From Corticium candelabrum (Eukaryota > Porifera > Homoscleromorpha > Homosclerophorida > Plakinidae): DNA of 64,000 nucleotides. This document shows, in pieces, positions 34,324-46,600 of the stretch (the first letter of the stretch is position 1; every line of letters begins with the position of its first letter). The DNA lies in assembly GCF_963422355.1 (NCBI RefSeq), contig NC_085086.1:4101545-4165544 (forward strand), written 5' to 3'. The position numbers were made by a program, and so were the translations under genes. Below the pieces are notes generated by a model. The model was given only the letters and a program-made list of their open reading frames with translations. It searched no databases and was not told the DNA's origin.

Positions 34324-34689
34324 TGGTTGGGCAGGTGGTCGCTCTAGATGCAGTAGCGAATCTATTGAAGAAAGAATCGCGCCAAGCAAATGTGGTAGCA
34401 CACGGCAGTTAGTCGCACTGTACAACAGTATTGGTTACGTGCAAGCCTATGAACACAATATACCACGTCCGGGCATGCAATCACGGTGACATGATCGATC
34501 GCGCGCTAAAGACATTTCTGATGCGGTGTCCGAATTATGGAAATGAAGATCACATGTTTACACTTCATTCGTACGAGTAGCTGACGAGGCAATCGTGACT
34601 AGCGCACGAATATTTTCCTAGGGTTGGCTTCATCTCATTCACAATTTGTGACAGCCTGCAGCAGTAAATTAGAAGACTCGCCAGTTGAA

Positions 34690-34699
34690 ATGCAAGCAG
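34690..34699 (+). CDS. Possible start exon of hub gene
   Basis: ATGCAAGCAG followed by GTGTTG. It joins to exon 34770 in phase (G plus AT gives Asp) across a 70-nt intron to read MQADQRAEILEF. The donor is weak and a longer upstream exon is equally possible. Confidence 0.3.
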
Positions 34700-37600
34700 G
34701 TGTTGTGCGTAGCTTGAATGTTGATTGACTATACACTAAATTATGACGTCTGTTCATTCAAAGTTGTAGATCAGAGAGCAGAAATTTTAGAATTCACAGA
34801 AAAGCTTCTTGAGGCAATCACAACAGGGGACTATGAGACATACAAGTACGCTGTGCTATTGGTAACTTAGGTAGCTTTTGTAGTAGGTGTATATGATAAT
34901 TCAATATTAATTGTCAGATTGTCACTACGGTGACTACTGCATGCTTCCTAGAGAGTTGATTAACGCAAGGCGCGCATGCGCTAGGGTTACTAGAGTGCAT
35001 GGCTATTTATTTGCGGACCTATCCACGGCTGGACGTCGGCTGGACAATTGGAATGCGCTCATTGTTATCGCTGGTGTTAATGAGCGTGTCAGCTGGTCGA
35101 TGTCATGATGTCTGTGCATACTCTCAAGAGGTACTGTACATATATCGAATAGCTATCACATGTCGACAATCCCACGTGCCAGTCAATGTGTACAGCCCTC
35201 TTCTCACGGTCTCAATTATATGGCTCTGACTAATGCATAGGGAAATTAAGTGGATGAGCGCTTTGCAGACTAAGTTAGCAGCGGAGGGCCAGTTTAGCAC
35301 TCTAAAGTTCTTCCTCATTGTCATCCGTTTTGCGCACATGCGATGTCATACAACGCGCTCATTTACTGACAATGGATATACTTTGTTATTTTTTGAAGAG
35401 CGAAACCTGTGTGAATTAAAGAGCCGGTACAAGAATGCAAAACTTGTACTGCAAGACTCTAACATGAAATTTAGGGACAGTACATGTACTAGTGCTAAAG
35501 TATTCTGTTTTCACCAGCACCACTCCTTTCGTTTTCCCCAATCCTTGTTTTATGGACTGGACTGCAGCGAGCCCATTGGTCGTGGGATGGTGTGGAGCAG
35601 ACTTTAGATGCACAATGCCATTCGATTTGCAGAACAGCTCCAACTTAATTCACATGCACTGGTAAATCATACGAGCCATTGTCTGATGCCAGAGTATCTA
35701 TATCCGGTATTCCATGGATAGCGATGCATGGATGTTTGTAGGGCATTATGGTTTCCCTGGAAGTGGCTGACGTAACTGAATGTATATACAGTACATCCAC
35801 CCATTTTGAACAGGCGTGAACAATCACCGGTAACATTCTGTCTCTAAAGGTCCCAAGTAATCCACATGTAGACGCGTGAGACCATGGTCGCGTGGGCCAT
35901 TCTCAAGAATGTAGCGGAGCTACTGAAAGCATCCGTCTATATTTCTGACATTGAACACAAGATCTCACTGCTTACTCTATGTCGACCCCCATCAATCTTT
36001 GGCAACCAAATATATCCCCATGCCAATTAAGGCCTTAGCTTTGAGAATGCCTGGGTTGTCTTCGTGTAATATGTGCAACAGCCTTGGTCTTGCCTTTCAT
36101 GGAATTACCAGCCTGTGACCCGACATCACGCATCCGTCATGTACTGTCAACTCATGCCTGCGATGCCAATAAGCTTTGAACTCGTCTTGGTGAGCATATT
36201 CTGTATTCTCTACGACCTGTGGACTATCCTGACGTTATCAATTCCCGTACCACTGCCAAACAAGGATCCTTTCCTGTCTGCAGGGCTTCCACTTGGCGAG
36301 CTGTCACTGGAGACTTGTCTAGTTGCTCTATGGTCTAGACAATCTCCCCTTCCATATAGTCCTCGGTTGCTCCACTTATTAGTGGTAACCTACTCATGGC
36401 ATCTGCATTACTGTTTTTTGAACCTTCTCAGTATTGTAGAGCTAGTGTATTAAATTATGAACTGGCAACTTTGAAGTCCAACGCTGCATCTGATTAGATG
36501 CCATCTCCGGCATTGTTCTTCCTTCCTGAAACAGCCGCAGCAGAAGTTTGTGATCTGTCAATAAAGTAAATGGTGGCCAAATATGTAGTTGTGGATTTTC
36601 CCACCCCAAATACCAATGCCAAGACTTAATTTGATTGATATTCAAAAATTTTCTCAATTTCATTTAAAGATCGATAGGCAAAAGCTATTGGACGCTCCAT
36701 GCCATTTGACCACTTATGTGACAGAACAGCTTCCATGTCATATGGTGAAGTGTCACAGGCCAAGACAATATATAGGTTCGGGTCATAGCAAGCCAACACG
36801 TGATGCGATAACTGGGTTTTCTTGGCTTTCTGAAATGCCGTTTGTTGTTGTCGACCCAAGTTTCATTTACTCCGTGTTTCAACAGCTGATAAAGTGGTGC
36901 CATCATGGTAGACAGCTGTGGAACAAATCGATTGTAGCAATTCAGGAGTCCCAGCAAGTTCATAGTCATTGCCAAACTGTGAATAGTGATGATACTATTA
37001 AATTTGTTATTATAACACAATTCCCTTTAGCTAAGTGGAAACGAAGTTACTTGAATAGTAGCAAGTGGCACCCTGCCCATGCAAATTTTAGAAGTAAAAT
37101 ATGCTATTCATTAACTTTTGGTTTTTTGAGCCATATGGGTGAACGTGTGGCCTCCTTGGAGTGCTGAAGAACCGTTGGACTGCAAGTGTATGGTCAAACT
37201 GTGCCAATGGCAGACCATCAACGCTAATCCTCATCAAGTGATCTTAGGTATCTTTACTAAGACTTGACCGCCAGTCACTTTTTATCCTCCTCATAGCACT
37301 GAAACTACGCTCCACTATGGCATTGCTGACTGGAAACACCAGCGGTATGCACACCAATTTGCACAAAGTTTGGAAATATCTCTGTACTGGGACAGAAGCA
37401 GTGACCACAGGGTATTTTTTGGATGGTGTCGCAATTATGTTATCGATCCAGTACATCTTGAAGAAGGTCCAGTCTGTCATTACCCCATCCAGCGATACGT
37501 TGTTCTTTAATAGAAGACGACGGAAGTGCTCTACAGCAAGAGACACATCAGCTACACCGAAAGCTGCAAGATGATCTCGGTCAGTCGGCCACAGATTAGT

Positions 37601-40600
37601 GTCAAGGAGACAAACTGCTTTAAAAAATCCCTGTTGTAAATCATCAAACGATTGTGAATGCATTTCCGAATAGCGTCGGTGAAGTGATCTCGACATCATA
37701 AATGCACTCTAAGTACGTTTGGCTGTACGCCTGCCAGCTTTACATTTTGAAAATGCAGCTGGTCATCTTTCTCTGCGGCTGCAATAAACTGCGACAACTC
37801 CGATGGCACTTCAGGGTTGTCAGCCTTCAAATTTTCAAAGATAAGATGAACCGAGTCTAAGTTAGCAATGGCGAAAGGCAAGTCAGCGGAATGACCTTGC
37901 AGATGACATGACAATGTAGCTAGGAGGTTCAGCAGAGCGTTGAAAAACAGCATATGCAACACAAACTTAAAGCTTGTCAACTTTTTCAAGTAGGTTGGAA
38001 AAGCTGTGCTGTTTGTACTTCCCGTGTTTCTGTGACAGTGCTGTTTGTGTTGACCTTTACATTGGAAAGTCCCATGGAACTACACATTGCATGATTGTTT
38101 GTTATTTTAGTTGGTAGTTGTGGTGTTATACGGTTTGTATTTACTCTACTCAACACACTAGAACTCAACACACTACGAAGACATACTACGAAGATACAAT
38201 AGTTACGCATGCGTGTCACTACGCTATTAATAGAGTCACTCCACATCTCCCCTTACAGGCCGAGTTTCATCGGCCTCTTTATTTGACAACCAGTCTGGCT
38301 TCTCATTTGTGGCCTGGTTGGTGCTGTTTGACCAGTTTCCGTATTCTGGGGAGTTTCGATTTCAAGTGAAGTGCCAAACTTTGGGATGGCTTTCAAATGT
38401 CCTCTATTTCTCCTCACCTCCCCTTTGTCTGTTTTGATGACATAGGATCGTGGAGTGTGGCCTGGACCGACGATTGTCCCTTGAGCTGGCTCTTTACCTG
38501 ACGTTATCCAGACTTCCGTGTCCTTTTGTAGTTGGGGCAGGTCTTTAGCTCGATGTCTGGAGTCAAAGTTCTTCTTCTGTTTACTTTTGAAAAGATTGTC
38601 TGCTTCACGAAAATTCCTCAGATAATCCCAGTGTGGGGTGAGATGTGCTGTCGACTGTGGCATCGTTGTTCTCAATCGTCTTCCCATGAGCAATTCTGAA
38701 GGACTGAGAGTGCACCAAGGCAGTGGCGTGGATCTGTAAGCCAGTAGCCCGAGATGTGGGTCCTCCGCCTTTGTCAGTAGCTGTTTGATGGATTTGACCA
38801 TCCGCTCCACGAGTCCGTTGCTCTGCGGGTACCTAGGGCTGCTGGTTATCATGACAAATCCATAAGCCTTGGCGAACTCTTTGGTTTCCCGAGCGATATA
38901 CTGAGGTCCGTTGTCCCTCCTGAGAATATCAGGGATGCCGTGACTGGCAAAAACAGATTTCAAGGCTTGAATTACTGCTAAGGCTGTGGTGGACGTCAAC
39001 TTGATAAGTTCTGGATATCTTGAGAAGTAGTCAATGACAACAAGATAATGAGCTCCATTTAACTCCATCAAGTCCGTTCCCACAACTTGCCAAGGAAAAT
39101 CTGGTAACTGAGAAGTCATGAGTGGTTCAGTTCCTTGTGGATTCTCTTTTGCACATGTGGGGCATTGTTGCACCAATTGATATATTTATTGTGTTATCCC
39201 CGGCCACCAGACGGAGATGTGTGCTCTCTGTCTGCAACGAACTATGACCTGATGACCCTCATGAATTTTTGTCAGGACGTCTTTTCTGAGTTCGTCCGGA
39301 ATCACTACACGGTTGTTGTATAGCAGTAGGTCGTTGTGTACCGTCAGTAGCGATCTTACTCTCCAAAACGGGATTAGAGAAGTCTCCTCAGGACATTTGT
39401 CGGGCCATTGTGACTGACAGTACTGCATCACTTGGGCACACGTGGCATTTCTAGCTTGTGCTTCTCGGTACGTTTGTAGTCTGTCCGTTGTAGTTGGTAA
39501 ATTAGCAACTTCCTCATTGATGAAGGTCTCAACATCGTCCTGTAGAGAATCCTCCGTGATCTGTTCTTGTAGGGGTGCTCTTGACAACGTGTCAGCTGTA
39601 TAAAGCAGTTTCCCAGGTACATGTTCAATCGTGAAGTCGTATCTCGCCAAACGAAGTCTAAAACGAACAATTCTTGGCGGTAACCTGTCCAAGTGCTTAG
39701 TGCTAAGCAAAGGAACTAACGGCTTGTGGTCGGTCTCGATATGAAATTTGCGACCAAGTACGTAATCTTGAAACTTATCGCAAGCCCAGGTTAATGACAG
39801 AGCTTCCTTTTCAATTGCGCGTAGCGCTTCTCAGTATCTGTCATGGACCGTGATGCGTATGCTATCGGCTTCCAGTTATCTCCGGCTTGTTGAAGAAGTA
39901 CCGCGCCTAGACCGTGTGATGACTCGTCAGCGGATACTTTCACCTTCTTCTGCGGATTGTACAGCTCCAGGACAGTAGGACGAGTCAATTCATCTTTGAT
40001 TCTTGTGAATGCTTGCTCTTGTGGATGTTTCCATAACCATGAGCATCTCGTACTCAACAGCTCTCTCAAAGGTTGACTTATCTCTGAAAGATGTGGTGAA
40101 AATTTTCCCTATTGGTTTGCCATCCCCATGAAGCGGCGCAATTCTGATACGTTCTTGGGCTGTTCTAGGTCTTGGATAGCTTTCAGCCGTGCTGGATCCG
40201 CTCTAAGACCTTGCCATCGATAATGTGACCACGAAGTTTGACGGTGTGTACCCCAAACTCACATTTGGTCTTATTTAGAGTTGCTCCTGCTGCTTGCAGT
40301 CGTTGTAAGACCGAAGTCAGTCGGCCGTCGTGTTCCGTTTGTCTTGATCCGAATATGAGAACATCGTCCATGTGACATAATACTCCAGGTAATCCCGAAA
40401 GAATCTTGCTCATTCGCCGTTGGAAAAGCTCGGGCGCACTAGCGATGCCAAATGGTAACTTGTTGAAGCAGTACCGTCCATGAGGAGTGACAAAGGTAGT
40501 CAGTAGCCTAGATTCCACCTCTAGAGGTATCTGCCAAAACCCACTATTAGCATCGATTTTGCTAAACGTTGTGGCTCCCGCCAATTGAGCAAGTATGTCG

Positions 40601-43600
40601 TCCACTTTGGGTATGGGGTAAATCTCTCGTAGTACATTCTCGTTGAGGGGTTTTATATCCACGCAAATCCGGACGTCTCCTGTCTTTTTCCTGACTACAA
40701 CCATACCAGCGCACCATTCTGTAGGGTCTTCCACTTGTGAGATGACGCCAATCTTTTCCATTCGATCTAGTTCTTCTTTGACTTGTTGTCTGAGAGAAAT
40801 TAGAACATTCCGGGGTGTGTACAGCGCATAGGGCTTGGCTGCCTCTCTAAGCTTGATTTTGTATGGATCACCAAGATTACCCAGTCCCTGAAAAACTTTG
40901 GGAAATCGGTCTGGTATGGTGATTCCTACACTGGTCGCTTGGATCCTGTGGACAAGTTGTAACGATGTGATAGCCGGTAACCCTAGTAAATTCGTTTTCA
41001 ATCCCTGGACAACGAAGATAGTCTCCTCTGATGTCTTGTTATTCACTGATAGTGTACTTGTGAATTGTCCCAATGTCCGAAGAGCTGTAGATGTTGGTCC
41101 ATACAAGGCTTTGGACGGTTTCTGCAACTTTGGCATTTCTAACATTCTATGTGCCTCTTCTGTGATCACTGTCACCTCCGCCCCCGTATCTAACTTGAAT
41201 GTTAGCTCTTTGCCTCCTACTGAAATTTTGGAAGACCATGTGATTCTTTTGGATACGTTCACTGGAAATACATAGGCCCCGTCTCGACTCTCACTGTCCA
41301 CAGTTTCGATTGTCTTCGAGAAACATCGAGCTCCAAAGTGACCCTTTCGGTTACACTTTGAACACCTGGCTTGTCTTGCTGGACAGTGGGCTTTTTTAGC
41401 ATGATATCTTCCGCAGCGCTTACATTGGTGTCTCGCGGGTGGGGTTGCCGACTTTGACCGTCCGCCGCCAAACTGGTGTCTGCTTGCTTGCGATTTGCCA
41501 CCTGTGGTGCCGCTTTTACCGCCTGCTGTGCCGCTTTTAGCGCCGTTTCGCACTTGCTCTATGACGACTGGATGATCCTTGCTGCCGTCACCTTGCAGAT
41601 GTTTATGCTGTTCTTTCACGGCTTCTCTCTGTCTTGTAGATCGTTTGACCTTCTCCAACGTAAGCTCAGCGTCACACTGTAGACGTTCTGATAGCGCCTG
41701 GTCTCTTATGCCGACGACAATTCTGTCCCTCAGTATTTCCTGTTGCAAACCTCCGTATTTGCATGTCTCGACCAGTTCGTACAAAGCGGTGATATACTGC
41801 TCGATAGACTCTCCCTCCAACTGATTTCGTCGATTGAAGCGCGCTCTCTCGTAGATCACGTTGCGACGTATGCGGAAAAATTCTTCGAATTTAGCAATCA
41901 CCTCATTGTACTTCTTTTTGTTGTCTTCCGTGATGTTGGTGGAAGTTAGGACTCCCTCTGCGTCCTCTCCCATGCAGTAGAGTAACGTGGACACTTGACG
42001 TACTTCGTCCGCGTCTGCCAGGCCTGAAGCGATTCGAAACTGTGTGAATCTTCTCTTCCACCTCGGCCAGTCATCTGGCTGCCGAAAGTTGAAAGGATCT
42101 GGTGGTTCGAGTCGTATGAGTCCCACTCCTGTCGCCATGTGGTGTTATACGGTTTGTATTTACTCTACTCAACACACTAGAACTCAACACACTACGAAGA
42201 CATACTACGAAGATACAATAGTTACGCATGCGTGTCACTACGCTATTAATAGAGTCACTCCACAGTAGTGACATTAGCTACGATGTAAAAGTGCAAGTAC
42301 ATTGACTACACTGTTACTTACTTTTGTTCCTTTTTTACCTTGCTACGTAGTTACAATGGAAGTCTCAATAGCTATCTTGTTTCAAGTTTCTGTTTCTGTT
42401 GCCATCCCATCTGCTAATGAGATGATAGTTTCCATAGGTGTTCTGCTAATGTGCTTTAGTTTCATGTATTGTACAGCATGACCACTCAAGTACAGATGGT
42501 TCATAATTGAATAAAGATATAATAGTATATTATATATAGTATCTTCTCACCACTTTGCTATGCAAGGGTGCACCATTATGAGGTTTTTAGTTAGACTCCT
42601 ACTGTACTTGGATGGGACATTCTGATTCTGCATCGCAGTTTGTGCGACACGTAGCTGACTTTGTTTCGCAACATACAAAAATTGATTCGCAAACTGCGAT
42701 GCGATAACGGATAAATTATGCCCTGAGATATATATGTATGCATGCATGTATGTATGTATGTATGTATGTATGTATGTATGTATGTATGTATGTATGTATG
42801 TATTGCGAGGCCGTGCGTTTACCACGTTGTGGTAACGCTCCGCAATTTTTCGCTTTCTTTTCGCTCTCTGGGTTTGCTACAAAGGCTATCACCCGTTCAC
42901 AACGTTTGTAGATACCAACTTTGATGCTTGGACGTCTTGAGTACAGCTTGGACTAATCTGGTGTTTTCGAGCTTGTTTTTCTCAAGATGGAAGGGTATCT
43001 AGCACGACCTCTAACGGTCCGTCTGCAAACTGAGGAGGATATCTCAACTCGTGACGTGATAATGGCACTCCAGACTGTAGTAGAGGAAGAAAACATCAAA
43101 TGCATGACTCAGACTCTCCTCCATGGCGTTTGGCAAATCTCCTTTGGGAATCAAACGCAAAAGACACTGTTTTGAGAGCTGGCCTTGACATCAAGGAACG
43201 ACATTATGAAACGACAGCAAATTGCAGACTGGATGATCAGAAAGAATATTGATATTTTGTGTTTACAAGAAACATATGCAACAGCTGAAAATTCAAATTG
43301 GCAATTACAGTTTCCTAAACATTCCATTTTTCATGCTTATGGTACAAATCATTCCAAAGGAGTATCTATCATTGTGAAAAATATGCCTCAACTACAATGC
43401 AAGAAGGTCCTACAAGACTCCAACGGACGTTATTTATCTATGAAAATAAACTACCCTTCCATCACGTTCGACCTCGTCAACCTTTACGCACCAACGTCCT
43501 CAGCTGATCGCAAAGATTTCTATCAAATCGTGACTTCACAGCTGCAGAATTCACCAAGACTGGTTGTCTGTGGTGATTTCAATTGCTTCCTTAACCCCAG

Positions 43601-46600
43601 TATGGACAAACTGTCCCAAGCAAAACTAGGAACCAGGAGCAGCGACACTGCTGCACTTCACACGCTCCTGTCAACCCTCAACTTGACTGATATATACCGA
43701 CAATGCCATCCAGATGTTCCGGGTTACACGTGGAGTCGATCAAATCCACCAGTAGCCTGCCGACTAGATATGTTCCTAACCTCATGTGTGTTGGAAAACA
43801 AAGTACATGAGATTTCTGTTCTTCCCACAGCGTTCAGTGACCACTCGTGTGTACTTCTCAAACTTCTAGCTTCGTCAACATGTACAAGAGGACGGGGATA
43901 TTGAAAATTAACAAAAGTCTTTTGTCTGAGGCTTGTGACCGACGGAAAGTCACCGCCTTTGGCTACACTGGCAATATCAGAAACCACGGTTTTTGTCACT
44001 CCTCGAATGGTGGGACACCGGAAAGGCTCATATCAAATCTTTGTCAATGCGTTATGGAATTCAACGCCAAAGAAAACGAAATAAAACTAGGACCAGACTT
44101 GAACAATCACTACAAAAAGCACAGTGCGCAATTCAAAACGACCAAATCACAGCAGTCTCAAGAGCAGAATTCTTTCGGAAACGCTTACAAGAATATGAGC
44201 AAGACTATATTCAAGGTAAACAGGTTCGCTGCCGAGCACAATGGATAGAGAGCGGAGAAACTTCGGGTAAGTCTTTCACCGCAAAAGAAAACATCAAGGG
44301 AACTCGAGACTGTATCACTGAACTAAACTATCAAGGAAAGAGAGCCACAGGCACAAATGCCTGTCTTCATCTTACTCAAACATTTTTTTATACCGACCTC
44401 TACCGAGAGCAACCAATCGACGACGAAACTAGTGTGCAAGCTCTGTCTCATCTCAACAAACAATTAACATGCACAGACAGTTTTTCGTGTGAAGGTCCGT
44501 TAACGCTGGAAGAGTGTACAGAGTCTCTCAAAACACTACACGCAGGCAAGTCTCCTGGCATGGATGGTCTTACGACAGAATTTTATAGAGCTTTCTGGTC
44601 ACTGCTTAGAGACGATTTTGTGCAAATGGTTAACGCAGTCGAAGAAAAGACCTCTCTTTCTTATAGCCAGAGAACCGGAATCGTCCCTATCATATGTAAG
44701 AAAGGAAATCGAAACGATCTCAAAAACTGGCGTCCCATCAGCCTTCTGAATACCGACTACAAAATAATCACAAAAGCTCTAACAAATCGTCTAAAGAAAG
44801 TAATCGGATCAATCATCCACCCAGACCAGAGTTGTAGTATTTCCCATCGAGCCATACAAGACAATTGCGCAACAATCCGAGACGTACTTCACTGGTGCTC
44901 TGGTACAGAGAAAGATTTGGCTGTCATCTCTCTAGATCAAACAAAAGCTTTCGACAAGGTTAACTGGACACATCTGTCTAGAGTACTCGGTGCTTTTGGG
45001 TTTGGTCCCTCTTTCTAAAAATGGGTAAAAATAGTGTATTCTAACATCGGCAGTCACGTCATAGTCAATGGATATCTGTCATCAAGAATAGACATACACC
45101 GCGGCGTCAAACAAGGATGTCCACTGTCACCTCTTTATATGTTCTCAGTTTCGAGCCTTTAGCGTCAGCAATAAGACAAAATCCTATCATACAAGGAGTG
45201 CCAACTGTTGACGACCCTCTCAGAGATAGTATTAAAGTATCCAGTTATGCAGATGACATGGCTGTTTTTCTAACAACAGAGACAAGCTTTCAGGCCTTAA
45301 ATGATGAACTAACGGTTTATAACTCTGTCAGTGGAGCACACCTCAACCGAGAAAAGTCAGTTGGCTTATGGCTTGGAAAGTGGAAACGTCTAGAAAACCC
45401 ATTGCAAATAAAATGGATTACCACAGCGATCAAGATTCTTGGCCTAACGTTCAGTCCTTCGTATTATGAATCTATGAAAGAAAACTGGTCAATGGTCTTA
45501 GAGAAACTGAAAAAGACATTGGACATTTGGAAAAGTCGAGATCTGTCATAGCTAGGGCGAGCACACGTCCTGTCAACATACGCTTTAAGCAAAATATTCT
45601 ACACGGCACACACATATAGTATGCCTCATCAAACGTTACAGCAATTCCAAGACATTATCTGGGATTTTCTTTGGATTAAAACGCCACCACTAATAAAAAG
45701 ATCGGTGTGTATTTCACGAAGTAGAGATGGAGGACTAGGCATGCCTCATCTCCTTTCTAGACTAATGGCAATACGCCTCCAAACAATTCGACGCTTGTTT
45801 GATAAAAAGAATCAAGCAGCTTGGAAAGACCTCGCTCGACAGCAACTATCTCATCTCAGTGGACAATACAACATGGGCTATGCAGTTTTTGCCGCCTCAG
45901 GCTGGATGCCCGACCATCGCAACTACACCAAGCTTTCATCCTTTTATCACCAACTTTACATGTCCTGGAGAAAACTTGACGGAGGACGGGATCTTGCCCC
46001 TCCCAAGTATTATGAAGATGCTGCCGAAGCACCTCTGTGGGGAAACCACCTTATTAAAGACCAGTCCAATCGCCCCATACTTCAGCCTTCACTAGCTAGA
46101 TGTCGCTTCTTCGACGTTAAAGATATATGAACCAAACAACTTCCAGATGCCAGAACGGTCGCGGCAAAATTTTACCGTCAAGTTTTACATGCCATTCCGC
46201 AATCTTGGACTAGCCTCCCCATCAAGAGCCCTCTTCCGAACATAGAATGCCACATTGGCAGGCACGTCTCTGTTTCTTCAGCACAGCCGATAAACCACTG
46301 CTACTGTCAGATGCGAATACACGTTTACTGTACCGATGTCTCTTATCTAAACACATAGACCGTCCACCGTGCCAGGAAAAATGGGAGGCCTCATACGGAC
46401 CAATTACGGACAAACAATGGCTCTCACTATGGAATTTTCCTCAAAACATGACGCCTTTACAATGGGACATAGCATGGAAATTTCTGCACCGGGTTCTGCC
46501 AACTAACTCAGTCCTCTATACGGCTAAACTTGCCACAACACGTCAGTGTCCAGCGTGCCACCAGCCAGACGACACCATTGAACATGTATTCAATACTTGC

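Larger units (their letters stand above)
38119..42264 (-). mobile_element. Young Ty3/Gypsy retrotransposon with identical LTRs
   Basis: Two 127-bp LTRs (38119-38245, 42138-42264) are identical base for base and flanked by a perfect 5-bp duplication GTAGT (38114-38118, 42265-42269). Next to the 5' LTR (right) lies TGGCGACAGGAGTGGGA as primer-binding site; next to the 3' LTR is polypurine AAGGGGAGA. Total 4146 bp, a compact Gypsy. LTR identity implies recent insertion into the hub-gene intron. Confidence 0.97.

Noticed and set aside
34182..34412. Open frame before the hub exons
   Set aside because: Runs through the palindromic GGCTACGCGA element and the E-box repeat; no domain similarity to a kinase or hub.
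42547..42924. YIHTYIHTYIHT / CMYVCMYV frames
   Set aside because: Translation of the (ATGT)n microsatellite.
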